From: Caulobacteraceae bacterium | GTDB taxonomy: Bacteria; Pseudomonadota; Alphaproteobacteria; Caulobacterales; Caulobacteraceae | NCBI GenBank assembly: GCA_947475735.1 | Contig: CANJLQ010000004.1 | Location: 160,335-224,334, forward strand | DNA length: 64,000 bases | Reading direction: 5' to 3' | In this document: positions 1-8,190 of the stretch, piece after piece | How the letters are laid out: each line of letters begins with the position of its first letter | How positions within the stretch are numbered: position 1 is the stretch's first letter | Program-made: the position numbers and the translations under genes | Notes under the pieces: model-generated | Database searches by the model: none | The model's input: the letters and a program-made list of their open reading frames with translations, nothing else | Told to the model about the DNA's origin: nothing

Positions 1-247
1 CCAGTGTTCGCTTGGCGTCGGCGTGGGCGGCGACGATCAGATCGGCGAGGATCTCGCCCTCGCCCGGCACCATCAGGCTGTCGTCGATGCGGACCGAGGT
101 GATCTCGCCGGGGCCCCTGAGGGCCACGCTGACCATGCCGCCGCCCGAGGTGCCCTCGGCGGTGGTCTCGGCCATTTTCGCCTGGGCGTCCTGCAGCTTC
201 TGCTGCATCGCCTGGGCCTGCTGCATCAGGGCGTTGAGATCTTTCAT
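1..247 (-). CDS. ybaB: YbaB/EbfC family nucleoid-associated protein (3' part cut by window edge)
   Basis: Reverse-strand translation [59 protein letters not shown] matches the YbaB family; ATG at 247. Confidence 0.93.
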   Translation of the reverse strand, partial: MKDLNALMQQAQAMQQKLQDAQAKMAETTAEGTSGGGMVSVALRGPGEITSVRIDDSLMVPGEGEILADLIVAAHADAKRTL

Positions 248-325
248 GGGGGGTAGATAGGCCCCGGGGGACGGGGGGTGCAAGGCGGGGCCGCCCGGCT
301 TTTCGACATCGGATGAAAACCCCTC

Positions 326-350
326 GTAACAAAAGACGGATCGCTCCGAA
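326..350 (+). promoter_or_regulatory. Candidate ECF (SigF-type) promoter GTAAC-N16-CGAA upstream of bufA1
   Basis: GTAAC at 326-330 and CGAA at 347-350; the same motif and spacing precede the sigma-factor gene (4121-4145). Confidence 0.7.
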
Positions 351-399
351 TGAGGGCCGGTCCGATGCTTCGGACGGAAACGCCAACGGAGCTCTTCCC

Positions 400-690
400 A
401 TGAACAAAACCTACATGACCATCGGCGGCGCAACCGCCCTCGCCCTCGTCGCCGGCGCCGGCCTGGCCCAGGCCCAGAGCAACAACCGCTCGGCCGAGCC
501 CGCGATGGAGAAATGCTACGGCGTCGCCCTCGCGACCAAGAACGATTGTGCCGCCGGTCCGGGCACGACTTGCGCCGGTACCTCCACGCGCGACTATCAG
601 GGCAATGCCTGGAAGCTGGTTCCCGCCGGAACCTGCACCTCGATCCAGACCCCGCGCGGGAACGGCTCGCTCTCGCCCGTCACCCGCTGA
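400..690 (+). CDS. bufA1: DUF2282 / bufferin-type RiPP precursor (signal peptide, four-Cys core)
   Basis: [25 protein letters not shown] signal peptide, then [24 protein letters not shown]...LVPAGTC; followed by DUF692 and DUF2063 genes. Confidence 0.88.
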   Translation: MNKTYMTIGGATALALVAGAGLAQAQSNNRSAEPAMEKCYGVALATKNDCAAGPGTTCAGTSTRDYQGNAWKLVPAGTCTSIQTPRGNGSLSPVTR

Positions 691-703
691 TTCTTCCCGC
701 GGA

Positions 704-1597
704 ATGACCCCCCATCCGGTCGCCGAGGCCCGACCCACGCCTGCCTCCATCCCCCCAGGAGGCAGTTTGACGGTCGGGCTGGGGCTCAAAGCCCCGCACT
801 ATGCCGAAGCCCTGGCGTGTTCGGCGGCCGGACTGTGGTTCGAGATCCACGCCGAGAACTATATGACGGAGGGCGGCGCGCGCCTGGCGTGGCTCGAGGC
901 CATCCGGCGCGAGAGGCCCTTGTCGATTCACGGCGTGGGGTTGTCACTCGCCAGCGAGACGCGGCCGGATCGGGATCACCTGGATCGCCTCTGCGACCTC
1001 GTCGACGGTCTGGAGCCTGCGCTGGTTTCCGAGCATCTGGCCTGGTCACGGCATGGCGACGTCTATCACCCCGACCTTCTGCCCTTCCCGCGAACTCGCG
1101 ATCGGCTAGCCTGCATCGCCGACAACATCGACGAGGTCCAGACCGCGCTGGGCCGCCCGATCCTGATCGAGAATCCTTCGCTGTACCTCGCTCTGCGCGG
1201 CCATGAGATGGCCGAGACCGAGTTCCTGACCGAGCTCGTCTCCCGGGCGGGCTGCGGCCTTCTGCTGGACGTCAACAACGTCCACGTCACGACCCACAAC
1301 CTGGGGGGAGACCCCCGCGCCTACATCGATGCGCTTCCTGCGGCCGCGGTGGGAGAAATCCATCTGGCCGGCCATGCGGCAGATGACCGCCTGGGCGAGG
1401 CCCTGCTGATCGACACCCACGATACGCCTGTGGCCGAGCCGGTCTGGGCGCTCTACGGCCATGCCCTGTCGCGTGTGGGTCCACGTCCGACCCTGATCGA
1501 ACGCGATGGCGACCTGCCGTCCTTCGACGTCCTGATGGCTGAACGGGATCAGGCCCTGGTCCTCTACGACAGACACAACGAAGGGCACCATGCCTGA
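704..1597 (+). CDS. bufB: DUF692 / MNIO family multinuclear iron oxidase (BufB)
   Basis: GLGLKAPHYAEAL..WFEIHAENYM..HGVGLSLAS..LLDVNNVHV..EIHLAGHA motifs of DUF692. Confidence 0.92.
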   Translation: MTPHPVAEARPTPASIPPGGSLTVGLGLKAPHYAEALACSAAGLWFEIHAENYMTEGGARLAWLEAIRRERPLSIHGVGLSLASETRPDRDHLDRLCDLVDGLEPALVSEHLAWSRHGDVYHPDLLPFPRTRDRLACIADNIDEVQTALGRPILIENPSLYLALRGHEMAETEFLTELVSRAGCGLLLDVNNVHVTTHNLGGDPRAYIDALPAAAVGEIHLAGHAADDRLGEALLIDTHDTPVAEPVWALYGHALSRVGPRPTLIERDGDLPSFDVLMAERDQALVLYDRHNEGHHA

Positions 1598-2378
1598 TCG
1601 ATCCAGCGACGGCTTCGAAGCCGCGTTCGATGCCATGCTGTCGGGCGACACCGGCTCGCTGGAGCCCTGGCTCGCGCCAGGCGGGCGCGACCTGGCGGTG
1701 ATCGACGTCTATCGCAACACCGTGGCCAAGGCCCGGCTCGATGCCCTGGAGGCGCTCTACCCCACCGTCCTGAGGCTGGTGGGTCGCGACTGGTTCCGCG
1801 CAGCGGGTGCCGAGTTCTCGGCAGCCTCGCCGCCCCAAAGTCCAGTGCTCGACACCTTCGCCGCGGATTTTCCGGACTGGCTCGACACCTTCCCGCCTGC
1901 ACGCGACCTTCCCTATCTGGGCGCGGTCGGACGGATCGATCAGGCCTGGATGGCGGCGCACACGGCCGCCGATGCCCCGATCCTGTCCAGCGGTCTCGCG
2001 GCCGCCATACCGCCTGCGCGGCTGTTTGCTTCGACGGTGCGCCTGCACCCCTCCACCGCCCTGTTCTGGTTCGACTGGACCGTTCCCTCGATCTGGATCG
2101 CCAACCAGCCGCGCGCCGACGGCGACGGCCCTTGCGTCTGGGACGCTCAGGGGGAGGGCTTGCTGATTGTCAGAGTCGGCCCCTCGGTCGTCTGGCACCG
2201 TCTGAGCCGACCGCAGTGGGCGTTCCTCGCCGCCTGTCGGGCCGGCCATCCCCTGGGCCGCGCTGCGCGCGATGCCTTCGCCGCCGACCCTCGCCTGAAC
2301 CTGTCGACGATGTTCGCGGGTCTGCTGGCCACCTCGGCCCTGTCCATTCTTTGTCCGGAGATCCAGAACGATGACTGA
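1590..2378 (+). CDS. bufC: DUF2063 family putative DNA-binding domain protein (BufC)
   Basis: Overlaps the end of the DUF692 gene; DUF2063-like ([21 protein letters not shown]). Confidence 0.85.
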   Translation: MPDRSSDGFEAAFDAMLSGDTGSLEPWLAPGGRDLAVIDVYRNTVAKARLDALEALYPTVLRLVGRDWFRAAGAEFSAASPPQSPVLDTFAADFPDWLDTFPPARDLPYLGAVGRIDQAWMAAHTAADAPILSSGLAAAIPPARLFASTVRLHPSTALFWFDWTVPSIWIANQPRADGDGPCVWDAQGEGLLIVRVGPSVVWHRLSRPQWAFLAACRAGHPLGRAARDAFAADPRLNLSTMFAGLLATSALSILCPEIQNDD

Positions 2379-2856
2379 AGCATCCATGCGCACCGAACCC
2401 GTCGATCGGGGCCCCGCGACCGGCCTGCTGGCCCCGATCGACACGGCAGGGCGCGCGCTCGGCCGCTTGGCGCCGGACTGGCTGGTCGGGTTGGCGGCCC
2501 GGACCGGCATCGCAGCCATTTTCTTTCTGTCAGGCCGCACCAAGGTCGAGGGCGTGCTGGAGGTGTCCGATACCGCCCTGTTCCTGTTCGCGGAGGAATA
2601 CCGCCTGCCGCTGATTCCCAGTGATCTGGCCGCTCATCTGGCCACCTATGCCGAGCACGTTTTTCCCGTGCTGCTGGTGCTTGGCCTGTTCACGCGGTTC
2701 TCGGCCCTGGCTCTCCTGGTGATGACGGCCGTGATCCAGGTCCTGGTCTATCCGGGGGCCTGGGCGACCCATCTCGTCTGGGCGGCCCTGCTGATCTACC
2801 TGATCCGTAACGGGGCTGGCGCGATCAGCCTGGACCGGTCGCTCCGCATCAGCTGA
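2371..2856 (+). CDS. DoxX family membrane protein
   Basis: Hydrophobic four-helix protein [55 protein letters not shown] typical of DoxX. Confidence 0.85.
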   Translation: MTEASMRTEPVDRGPATGLLAPIDTAGRALGRLAPDWLVGLAARTGIAAIFFLSGRTKVEGVLEVSDTALFLFAEEYRLPLIPSDLAAHLATYAEHVFPVLLVLGLFTRFSALALLVMTAVIQVLVYPGAWATHLVWAALLIYLIRNGAGAISLDRSLRIS

Positions 2857-2923
2857 TCGCCGCTTCAGGACGACGCCGGCTCATGCGGGCCGGCGTCGTG
2901 GCATGGGGATCAGCCGCTCGCGC

Positions 2924-3580
2924 CTACCAGCGCAGGAGCCAGCGACCCAGCACCGCACCGATCAAACCGGAGGCCAGGATTCCCAGGCTGTACCAGGTGG
3001 CGACAAAGGTGGCGGTGAGCTCCGCGCAGTAGAGGCCATAGGCCGAGGTGGCCAACGCGCCCGCGACGATCCCGGCCGCCAGCCCCGCCAGGGCCGGCCG
3101 CGCCGGGGCCAGCCGACGAGCCGCGAAGAAAATGAACGGCGTCGTCACCGCGCTGATCGCCCCGACCCGGAGCGAACACTGGGTCCAGGATTGTCCCAGA
3201 AGGCTGTCGACGCGCGTCGAACCCTGCAGGCCCGCCTGTTCCCACGACACGATGCCGAGAACGAGCAAGGCGACCACGCCAAGGCCGATCACAGGCGCCC
3301 GGACCGGCGCCGCGGGCTGGCCCAGTCGCAGCATCAGCCAGCCGGCCGCGCCTGCGATGCCGAGAGCATAGGCCTGGCGCAGCAGGAAGGCCGGTTCGGC
3401 CAGCACCTCTGCGAGATCCGGGCGCGGCCCAAGCGTCAGCCAGACAACGGTGGACGAGGCGGCGAGCGCCAGTCCGGCGAAGGCCACCGCGCGGAGGGCG
3501 GGCGCATGCTCGGGGATCGGCCGCGCCTCGGCGGCCAGCCGGTCGATCAGGTCTTCGGTAATCAGGGCCTCAGGTTTCAC
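2924..3580 (-). CDS. NrsF/DUF1109 family anti-sigma factor (membrane)
   Basis: Six-helix hydrophobic protein, 11-nt overlap with the upstream ECF sigma gene; DUF1109-like. Confidence 0.82.
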   Translation of the reverse strand: MKPEALITEDLIDRLAAEARPIPEHAPALRAVAFAGLALAASSTVVWLTLGPRPDLAEVLAEPAFLLRQAYALGIAGAAGWLMLRLGQPAAPVRAPVIGLGVVALLVLGIVSWEQAGLQGSTRVDSLLGQSWTQCSLRVGAISAVTTPFIFFAARRLAPARPALAGLAAGIVAGALATSAYGLYCAELTATFVATWYSLGILASGLIGAVLGRWLLRW

Positions 3581-4109
3581 GATCTGTCACTCGGTTCATC
3601 AAGGTCTTCATTGTTCGATGCAGGCTGACGCGCGCCGCCCCTTCCGACAGACCGGCGCGGTCTCCGGCTTCGGCCAGGCTGTAGCCCGACAGTTTGACGT
3701 CTTCGACGAGAGCACGCTGTCGCGCCGGAACGGTGGAAAGCAGACGATCCAGGTCATGACGAACGGCGCCATCCTCGACGCCGTCGCCCTCCAGCGGCAG
3801 ATCATCGATCATCGGCACCAGCCTTGCCCGACCGGACTTTCTCAAGTGGTCGATCAGCTTGTAGCGGGCGATCGCATAGCACCAGGATGTCACCGGATCC
3901 GCCCGGCGCCAGGTCTCTCGCTTGGCATGGACGGCCATCAGGGCTTCCTGCACCAGATCCTCCACGTCGGCGTCGCCGCGGTACTGGCGGCGGCTGAAAT
4001 AGGCGTGGAACGCAGGGCGCAGAAGGCCGAGGAACTCGCGCCAGGCGCGCGTGTCCCCGTCTAGCCCCCCGATCATGAGCGGCTTCAGCCGTGCTTCCAG
4101 CGTGTTCAC
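3570..4109 (-). CDS. ECF RNA polymerase sigma factor (SigF-like)
   Basis: Sigma70 region 2 (DADVEDLVQEALMAVHAKRETW) and region 4 (SLAEAGDRAGLSEGAARVSLHRTMKTL); GTG start. Confidence 0.9.
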   Translation of the reverse strand: MNTLEARLKPLMIGGLDGDTRAWREFLGLLRPAFHAYFSRRQYRGDADVEDLVQEALMAVHAKRETWRRADPVTSWCYAIARYKLIDHLRKSGRARLVPMIDDLPLEGDGVEDGAVRHDLDRLLSTVPARQRALVEDVKLSGYSLAEAGDRAGLSEGAARVSLHRTMKTLMNRVTDRET

Positions 4110-4120
4110 ACGACCCGCTA

Positions 4121-4145
4121 TTCGGCCGTACGACGAAGATGTTAC
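4121..4145 (-). promoter_or_regulatory. Candidate autoregulated ECF promoter GTAAC-N16-CGAA upstream of the sigma gene
   Basis: Plus strand GTTAC at 4141-4145 and TTCG at 4121-4124; same 16-nt spacer as upstream of bufA1. Confidence 0.7.
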
Positions 4146-4218
4146 GCTGGCGAAGGATCGGGCGACGTGGCGCGGTCAACGACGCGTGGCGGGAGGGGCG
4201 AAGGCGCGGTCCCCGGCC

Positions 4219-6057
4219 TCAGTCCTCTTCGCCCACCTCATCGGGGATGACCGGCATCTCGACCACGGGGGCGAGCGTCTTGATCTCGCCCAGGACCGTG
4301 CCGGGAAAGGCATCCATGACCGCGCGGACGAAGGGGTCGGCCTCGACCTCGGCACGCAGCGTGGCGGCGGCCTTGCGTTCCTGTTCGATCAGGGTCTCGC
4401 CGCCGCCCTGGCCGTTGGCGACGACGAACCACTGCCGGCCGGTCCATTCCTTCAGACGACCCGCGAGGCGGGTGGCGAGGTTGGCGGGCGCGCCGGGGGC
4501 GGGCTCGAACGTCAGCTGGCCGGGCTTGAAGGCGACGGGGCGGACATAGCGCTGAACGTCCATCTGCAGCGCGATCTCGCGCCGCTCTCCGATCAGGGCG
4601 ACCACGGCCTCGAAGCTCTGGGGATCGGGCAGGCTGGGCTGGGCGGCCGGGCGGGCGGCGAGCTGGGCCGAGGCACCGCCCCCTCCCCCGCCGCCACCGC
4701 GCGACGGGCCGCCGCCCGCGCCGCCGGACAAGTCTCCGGACTGGAGCTTCTTCAGCGCCTCTTCCGGTCCGGGAAGGTCGGCGGCGTAGGCGAGGCGGAC
4801 GATGGCCATCTCGACCGCGTCGGCGGGGCTGGGCGCGCGGCGGACCTCGTCCAGCGCCTTCAGCAGCATGGACCAGGCGCGGGACAGGGTGCCGGCCGAG
4901 ACCGCCGAGCCCATGGCCGCCAGACGCTGGGCCTGGTCGTTCGGCAGGCGGGTGGCGTTGGGGCCCAGCATCTTGGCGACCGAGGCGGCGTGGCAGTGTT
5001 CCAGGAGGTCGTTGGTCACCTGCACCGGGTCGGCGCCGAAGCCGTAGAGGGTGCGGAAGGTCTCCAGCGCCTCGGGCGTGCGGCCGGCCATGATCTGTTC
5101 GAACAGCTGGATGGTCTGGCTGCGGTCGGCGAGGCCCAGCATGTCGCGGACGATGTCGGTGGCCACGGGCTGGCCGCGCTCGCCCTGGACCAGGGCCTGG
5201 TCCAGCAGGGACAGGCCGTCGCGGACGGAGCCCTCTGCCGCCCGAGCGATCAGCGCCAGCGCGTCGGCCTCGACCTTCATCCCCTCCTTGTCGGCGATGC
5301 GGGCCAGGTGTTCGACCAGGATCTCGGGCTCGACCCGGCGCAGGTCGAAACGCTGGCAGCGGGACAGGATGGTCACCGGGACCTTGCGGATCTCGGTGGT
5401 GGCGAAGATGAATTTGGCGTGGGGCGGGGGCTCTTCCAGGGTCTTCAGCAGGGCGTTGAAGGCCTGGTTGGACAGCATGTGGACTTCGTCCAGCACATAG
5501 ACCTTGTAGCGGGCCTCGACCGGCGCGTAGCGGACGCTTTCCAGGATGTCCCTGATGTCGTTGACGCCAGTGTGGCTGGCCGCGTCCATCTCCATGACGT
5601 CCATGTGCTGGCCCGCCATGATCGCCGCGTCGTGGCGGCCATGCGCCGTCAGCTCCAGCGAGGGGCGGTCGATCGTCTCGGTCTCGTTGTTCAGGGCGCG
5701 GGCGAGCAGGCGGGCGGTCGTGGTCTTTCCGACCCCCCGCACCCCGGTCAGCATGAAGGCGTGGGCGATGCGGCCGGTGGCGAAGGCGTTGGTGAGCGTC
5801 CTCACCATCGCCTCCTGACCGATCAGGTCCTCGAAGGTGCGCGGCCGGTATTTGCGGGCGAGGACGGTATAGGCCTCGCCGTCGTTCTGATGCGCCTCGG
5901 ACGTCGCGCCGGCGGGGGCGGGCGCGGCGTTCGTGGCCTCGGCCACGGGGGTCGGAGCGGGAGCGCCGAACATGTCGTCGGTGTTCTCGTCGCGCTCGGG
6001 CGCGTCGTCGTCCTCCGCCCAGGGCGGATCGCCGGAATCAAGGTCGACGTCGGTCAT
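4219..6057 (-). CDS. dnaX: DNA polymerase III subunit gamma/tau
   Basis: YRPRTFEDLIGQEAMVRTL..GVRGVGKTTTARLLARALN..DEVHMLSNQAFNALLKTLEEPP. Confidence 0.97.
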   Translation of the reverse strand: MTDVDLDSGDPPWAEDDDAPERDENTDDMFGAPAPTPVAEATNAAPAPAGATSEAHQNDGEAYTVLARKYRPRTFEDLIGQEAMVRTLTNAFATGRIAHAFMLTGVRGVGKTTTARLLARALNNETETIDRPSLELTAHGRHDAAIMAGQHMDVMEMDAASHTGVNDIRDILESVRYAPVEARYKVYVLDEVHMLSNQAFNALLKTLEEPPPHAKFIFATTEIRKVPVTILSRCQRFDLRRVEPEILVEHLARIADKEGMKVEADALALIARAAEGSVRDGLSLLDQALVQGERGQPVATDIVRDMLGLADRSQTIQLFEQIMAGRTPEALETFRTLYGFGADPVQVTNDLLEHCHAASVAKMLGPNATRLPNDQAQRLAAMGSAVSAGTLSRAWSMLLKALDEVRRAPSPADAVEMAIVRLAYAADLPGPEEALKKLQSGDLSGGAGGGPSRGGGGGGGGASAQLAARPAAQPSLPDPQSFEAVVALIGERREIALQMDVQRYVRPVAFKPGQLTFEPAPGAPANLATRLAGRLKEWTGRQWFVVANGQGGGETLIEQERKAAATLRAEVEADPFVRAVMDAFPGTVLGEIKTLAPVVEMPVIPDEVGEED

Positions 6058-6100
6058 GACGCGAACCTACAGCGAACGCCCCGGTCGATGCGACTCCGAA

Positions 6101-6142
6101 CGCGCTCAAGCAGCGAGCGACCGCGTCGCGAGCGGTAGCGCC
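6101..6142. repeat. Short interspersed repeat CGCGCTCAAGCAGCGAG..CGAGCGGTAGCGCC, copy A
   Basis: Similar sequences at 6743-6775 and 6781-6823. Confidence 0.6.
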
Positions 6143-6147
6143 CTAGA

Positions 6148-6546
6148 TCAAGGCGTCATGTCGCGGGGCAGTTGGCCGCCGTTGTCGATGATCTTCTGGA
6201 TGACCTGCCTGTGCAGCCAGATGTTCATCGCGGCGCTGTCGGATTTGTCGCCGGTGTAGCCGAGCTCGTCGGCCAGTTCCTTGCGCTCGGCGAGGCTGCT
6301 TTCCAGGCCGATCAGCTTCATCAGGTCGACGATGGAGGTGCGCCAGTTCAGCTTCTGGTCGCGCTGCTCGTTCATGAAGTCGAGGATGCCGGCGATGTCG
6401 ACGGGCTGAGGCGGCTGGGGCGCGGTGGCGACGGCGGCGGTGACGGGGGCCTGGACCGGGGTGGCCGTCGGGGTCGGCGCGGGCGCGGCGGGCGCGTCCT
6501 TCTTGCGATTGAAGATGCCGCCGAGGATCTTGCCGAGAATGCTCAT
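6148..6546 (-). CDS. DUF3597 domain-containing protein
   Basis: MSILGKILGGIFNRKK..VDIAGILDFMNEQRDQKLNWRTSIVDLMKLIGLESSLAERKELADELGYTGD; ATG at 6546. Confidence 0.85.
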   Translation of the reverse strand: MSILGKILGGIFNRKKDAPAAPAPTPTATPVQAPVTAAVATAPQPPQPVDIAGILDFMNEQRDQKLNWRTSIVDLMKLIGLESSLAERKELADELGYTGDKSDSAAMNIWLHRQVIQKIIDNGGQLPRDMTP

Positions 6547-6607
6547 GTCACCGCTCCGTTTGGGGTCGGACGAGGAGCGGTCTCGCGCGGTGAAGGTTCC
6601 GCCGCGC

Positions 6608-6740
6608 AATCCTCCCCCGTTGGGGGAGGTGGCTCCGTAGCGCAGCGGAGGAGACGGAGGGGGCCTGCTCCACACGGCGACATCTGCGGCTCGCCCCCTC
6701 CACCGCTTCGCGGTCCCCCTCCCCCTACGGGTGAGGATTA
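6608..6740. repeat. Intergenic palindromic repeat, AATCCTCCCCCGTTGGGGGAGG...CCCCTCCCCCTACGGGTGAGGATT
   Basis: Terminal inverted repeat; related copy at 31480-31612. Confidence 0.75.
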
Positions 6741-6742
6741 GT

Positions 6743-6775
6743 CGCGCTCAAGCCGCGAGCCGAGCGTTAGCGCAC
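6743..6775. repeat. Short interspersed repeat, copy B (diverged)
   Basis: CGCGCTCAAGCCGCGAGCCGAGCGTTAGCGCA. Confidence 0.5.
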
Positions 6776-6780
6776 CACCC

Positions 6781-6823
6781 CGCGCTCAAGCAGCGAGACG
6801 CCGCGCGTCGAGCGGTAGCGCCA
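6781..6823. repeat. Short interspersed repeat, copy C
   Basis: CGCGCTCAAGCAGCGAGACGCCGCGCGTCGAGCGGTAGCGCCA. Confidence 0.6.
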
Positions 6824-6835
6824 CTAACAATGCAA

Positions 6836-6932
6836 GGAGGTGGAGACCGCGACCCGAAGGGGAATTCGTTGTGGCTGCTGCCTTCCGGCCCTGACCAGGT
6901 TGGCGAAGCCTTCGCCCGCGATCTCCGCCTCC
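6836..6932 (-). ncRNA. ffs: Small signal recognition particle RNA (4.5S, ffs)
   Basis: Reverse strand GGAGGCGGAGATCGCGG..CCTGGTCAGGGCCGGAAGGCAGCAGCC..GGTCTCCACCTCC: SRP apical motif with pairing ends; ends approximate. Confidence 0.93.
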
Positions 6933-7003
6933 CATATCGCTTCCCCGCGCGGCGAGATCAAGGCCCCCTCCCCGGCGGGCGCGAACCTCGCTAGGAAGCG
7001 GCC

Positions 7004-7924
7004 ATGGCCCTCCCCGTCCTGAACACCTTCGCCGGCAATCCGCTCGACCGCGCCGGCGACCGGCGAAACGACCCCGACTGGCTGGCAACGCAAGCCGCGA
7101 ACCCGGAGGCCCTGGCCCTGGTGATGTGGGACGGGCGGCCCCTGCTGGAGCCCCATGCCGATGGACCGCGCCTGGCCTGGCTGGCGCTCCGTCACGCGCG
7201 CGATCTGGTGGCCGATCCGGACCGCGAGCTGTTCCTGGGACTGTGGAACGATGCGCCCTGCTTCGCCGTCGAACTGGGCGGCGCGGCCGATCCGGCGGCG
7301 GGACCGGTCGCCGGCCTGGGCGTCTTCACCGAGCTGCGCGAAGCGGCGGCGGTGCTGTCGGGCCCGGACGCGGCGATGGCGGGCGGGGCCAAGAGCCTGT
7401 TCGACTGGCGGCGGCGTCACGGGTTCTGCGCCAACTGCGGGCATGCGACGGACAGCATCTGCGGCGGGTGGAAGCGGTCCTGCCCCAACTGTCAGGCAGA
7501 GCATTTCCCGCGCGTCGATCCGGTGTCGATCATGCTGCCCGTGTTCGGCGAGCGCTGTCTGCTGGGGCGTCAGGCCAGCTGGCCGGCGGGGCGGATGTCT
7601 GCGCTGGCGGGGTTCATCGAGCCCGGCGAGACCATCGAGGAAGGCTGCGCCCGCGAGATCGCCGAGGAGGCCGGGCTGACGGTGACGGCCGTGCGTTATC
7701 ACTCCAGCCAGCCATGGCCGTTCCCGTCCCAGCTGATGATCGGCCTGATCGCCGACGTCTCGGACGACCAGGCGACGCCGGACCAGACCGAGCTGGAAGA
7801 GGTGCGCTGGTTCACCCGGGCCGAAGCGCGGTCGGTGCTGGCGGGCGCGCATGAAGTGAAGGCGCCGCCGAAGTTCGCGATCGCGCGGACGCTGCTGGAG
7901 GCGTGGGTGGAAGGTGGGGATTAG
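7004..7924 (+). CDS. nudC: NAD(+) diphosphatase NudC (zinc ribbon + NUDIX)
   Basis: CANCGHATDSICGGWKRSCPNC zinc ribbon and ALAGFIEPGETIEEGCAREIAEEAGL Nudix box. Confidence 0.93.
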   Translation: MALPVLNTFAGNPLDRAGDRRNDPDWLATQAANPEALALVMWDGRPLLEPHADGPRLAWLALRHARDLVADPDRELFLGLWNDAPCFAVELGGAADPAAGPVAGLGVFTELREAAAVLSGPDAAMAGGAKSLFDWRRRHGFCANCGHATDSICGGWKRSCPNCQAEHFPRVDPVSIMLPVFGERCLLGRQASWPAGRMSALAGFIEPGETIEEGCAREIAEEAGLTVTAVRYHSSQPWPFPSQLMIGLIADVSDDQATPDQTELEEVRWFTRAEARSVLAGAHEVKAPPKFAIARTLLEAWVEGGD

Positions 7925-7954
7925 GGATTAGGGATTAGGGATTAGTGAGGGATC

Positions 7955-8167
7955 GTTGTCATCCCGGCCGAAGCGCAGCTGAGAGCCGGGACGGCCGGCC
8001 ATTCATCGGGACGGCCCGGCCGATGAGCCGGGGCGACGGCGAAGACTAGGAACGTATTCAACCGTCTCCCGGTTCGTCCCTTCGGGCCGACCGGGAGTGG
8101 GCGTTGTGCGTACCGGGCGTCCCGGCTCTCCCCCGGCTCAAGGCCGGGGTTCGGCCGGGATGACAAG
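7955..8167. repeat. ~210-bp intergenic palindromic repeat (GTTGTCATCCCGGCCGAAGCG...TTCGGCCGGGATGACAA)
   Basis: Terminal inverted repeats and internal hairpin CTCCCGGTTCGTCCCTTCGGGCCGACCGGGAG; second copy at 27725-27927. Confidence 0.8.
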
Positions 8168-8190
8168 GACGGAGGGAAGCTCCCGAGGCC

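Noticed and set aside
4051-6138. 695-aa plus-strand ORF opposite dnaX
   Set aside because: Antisense shadow ORF typical of high-GC coding DNA; the minus strand clearly encodes DnaX.
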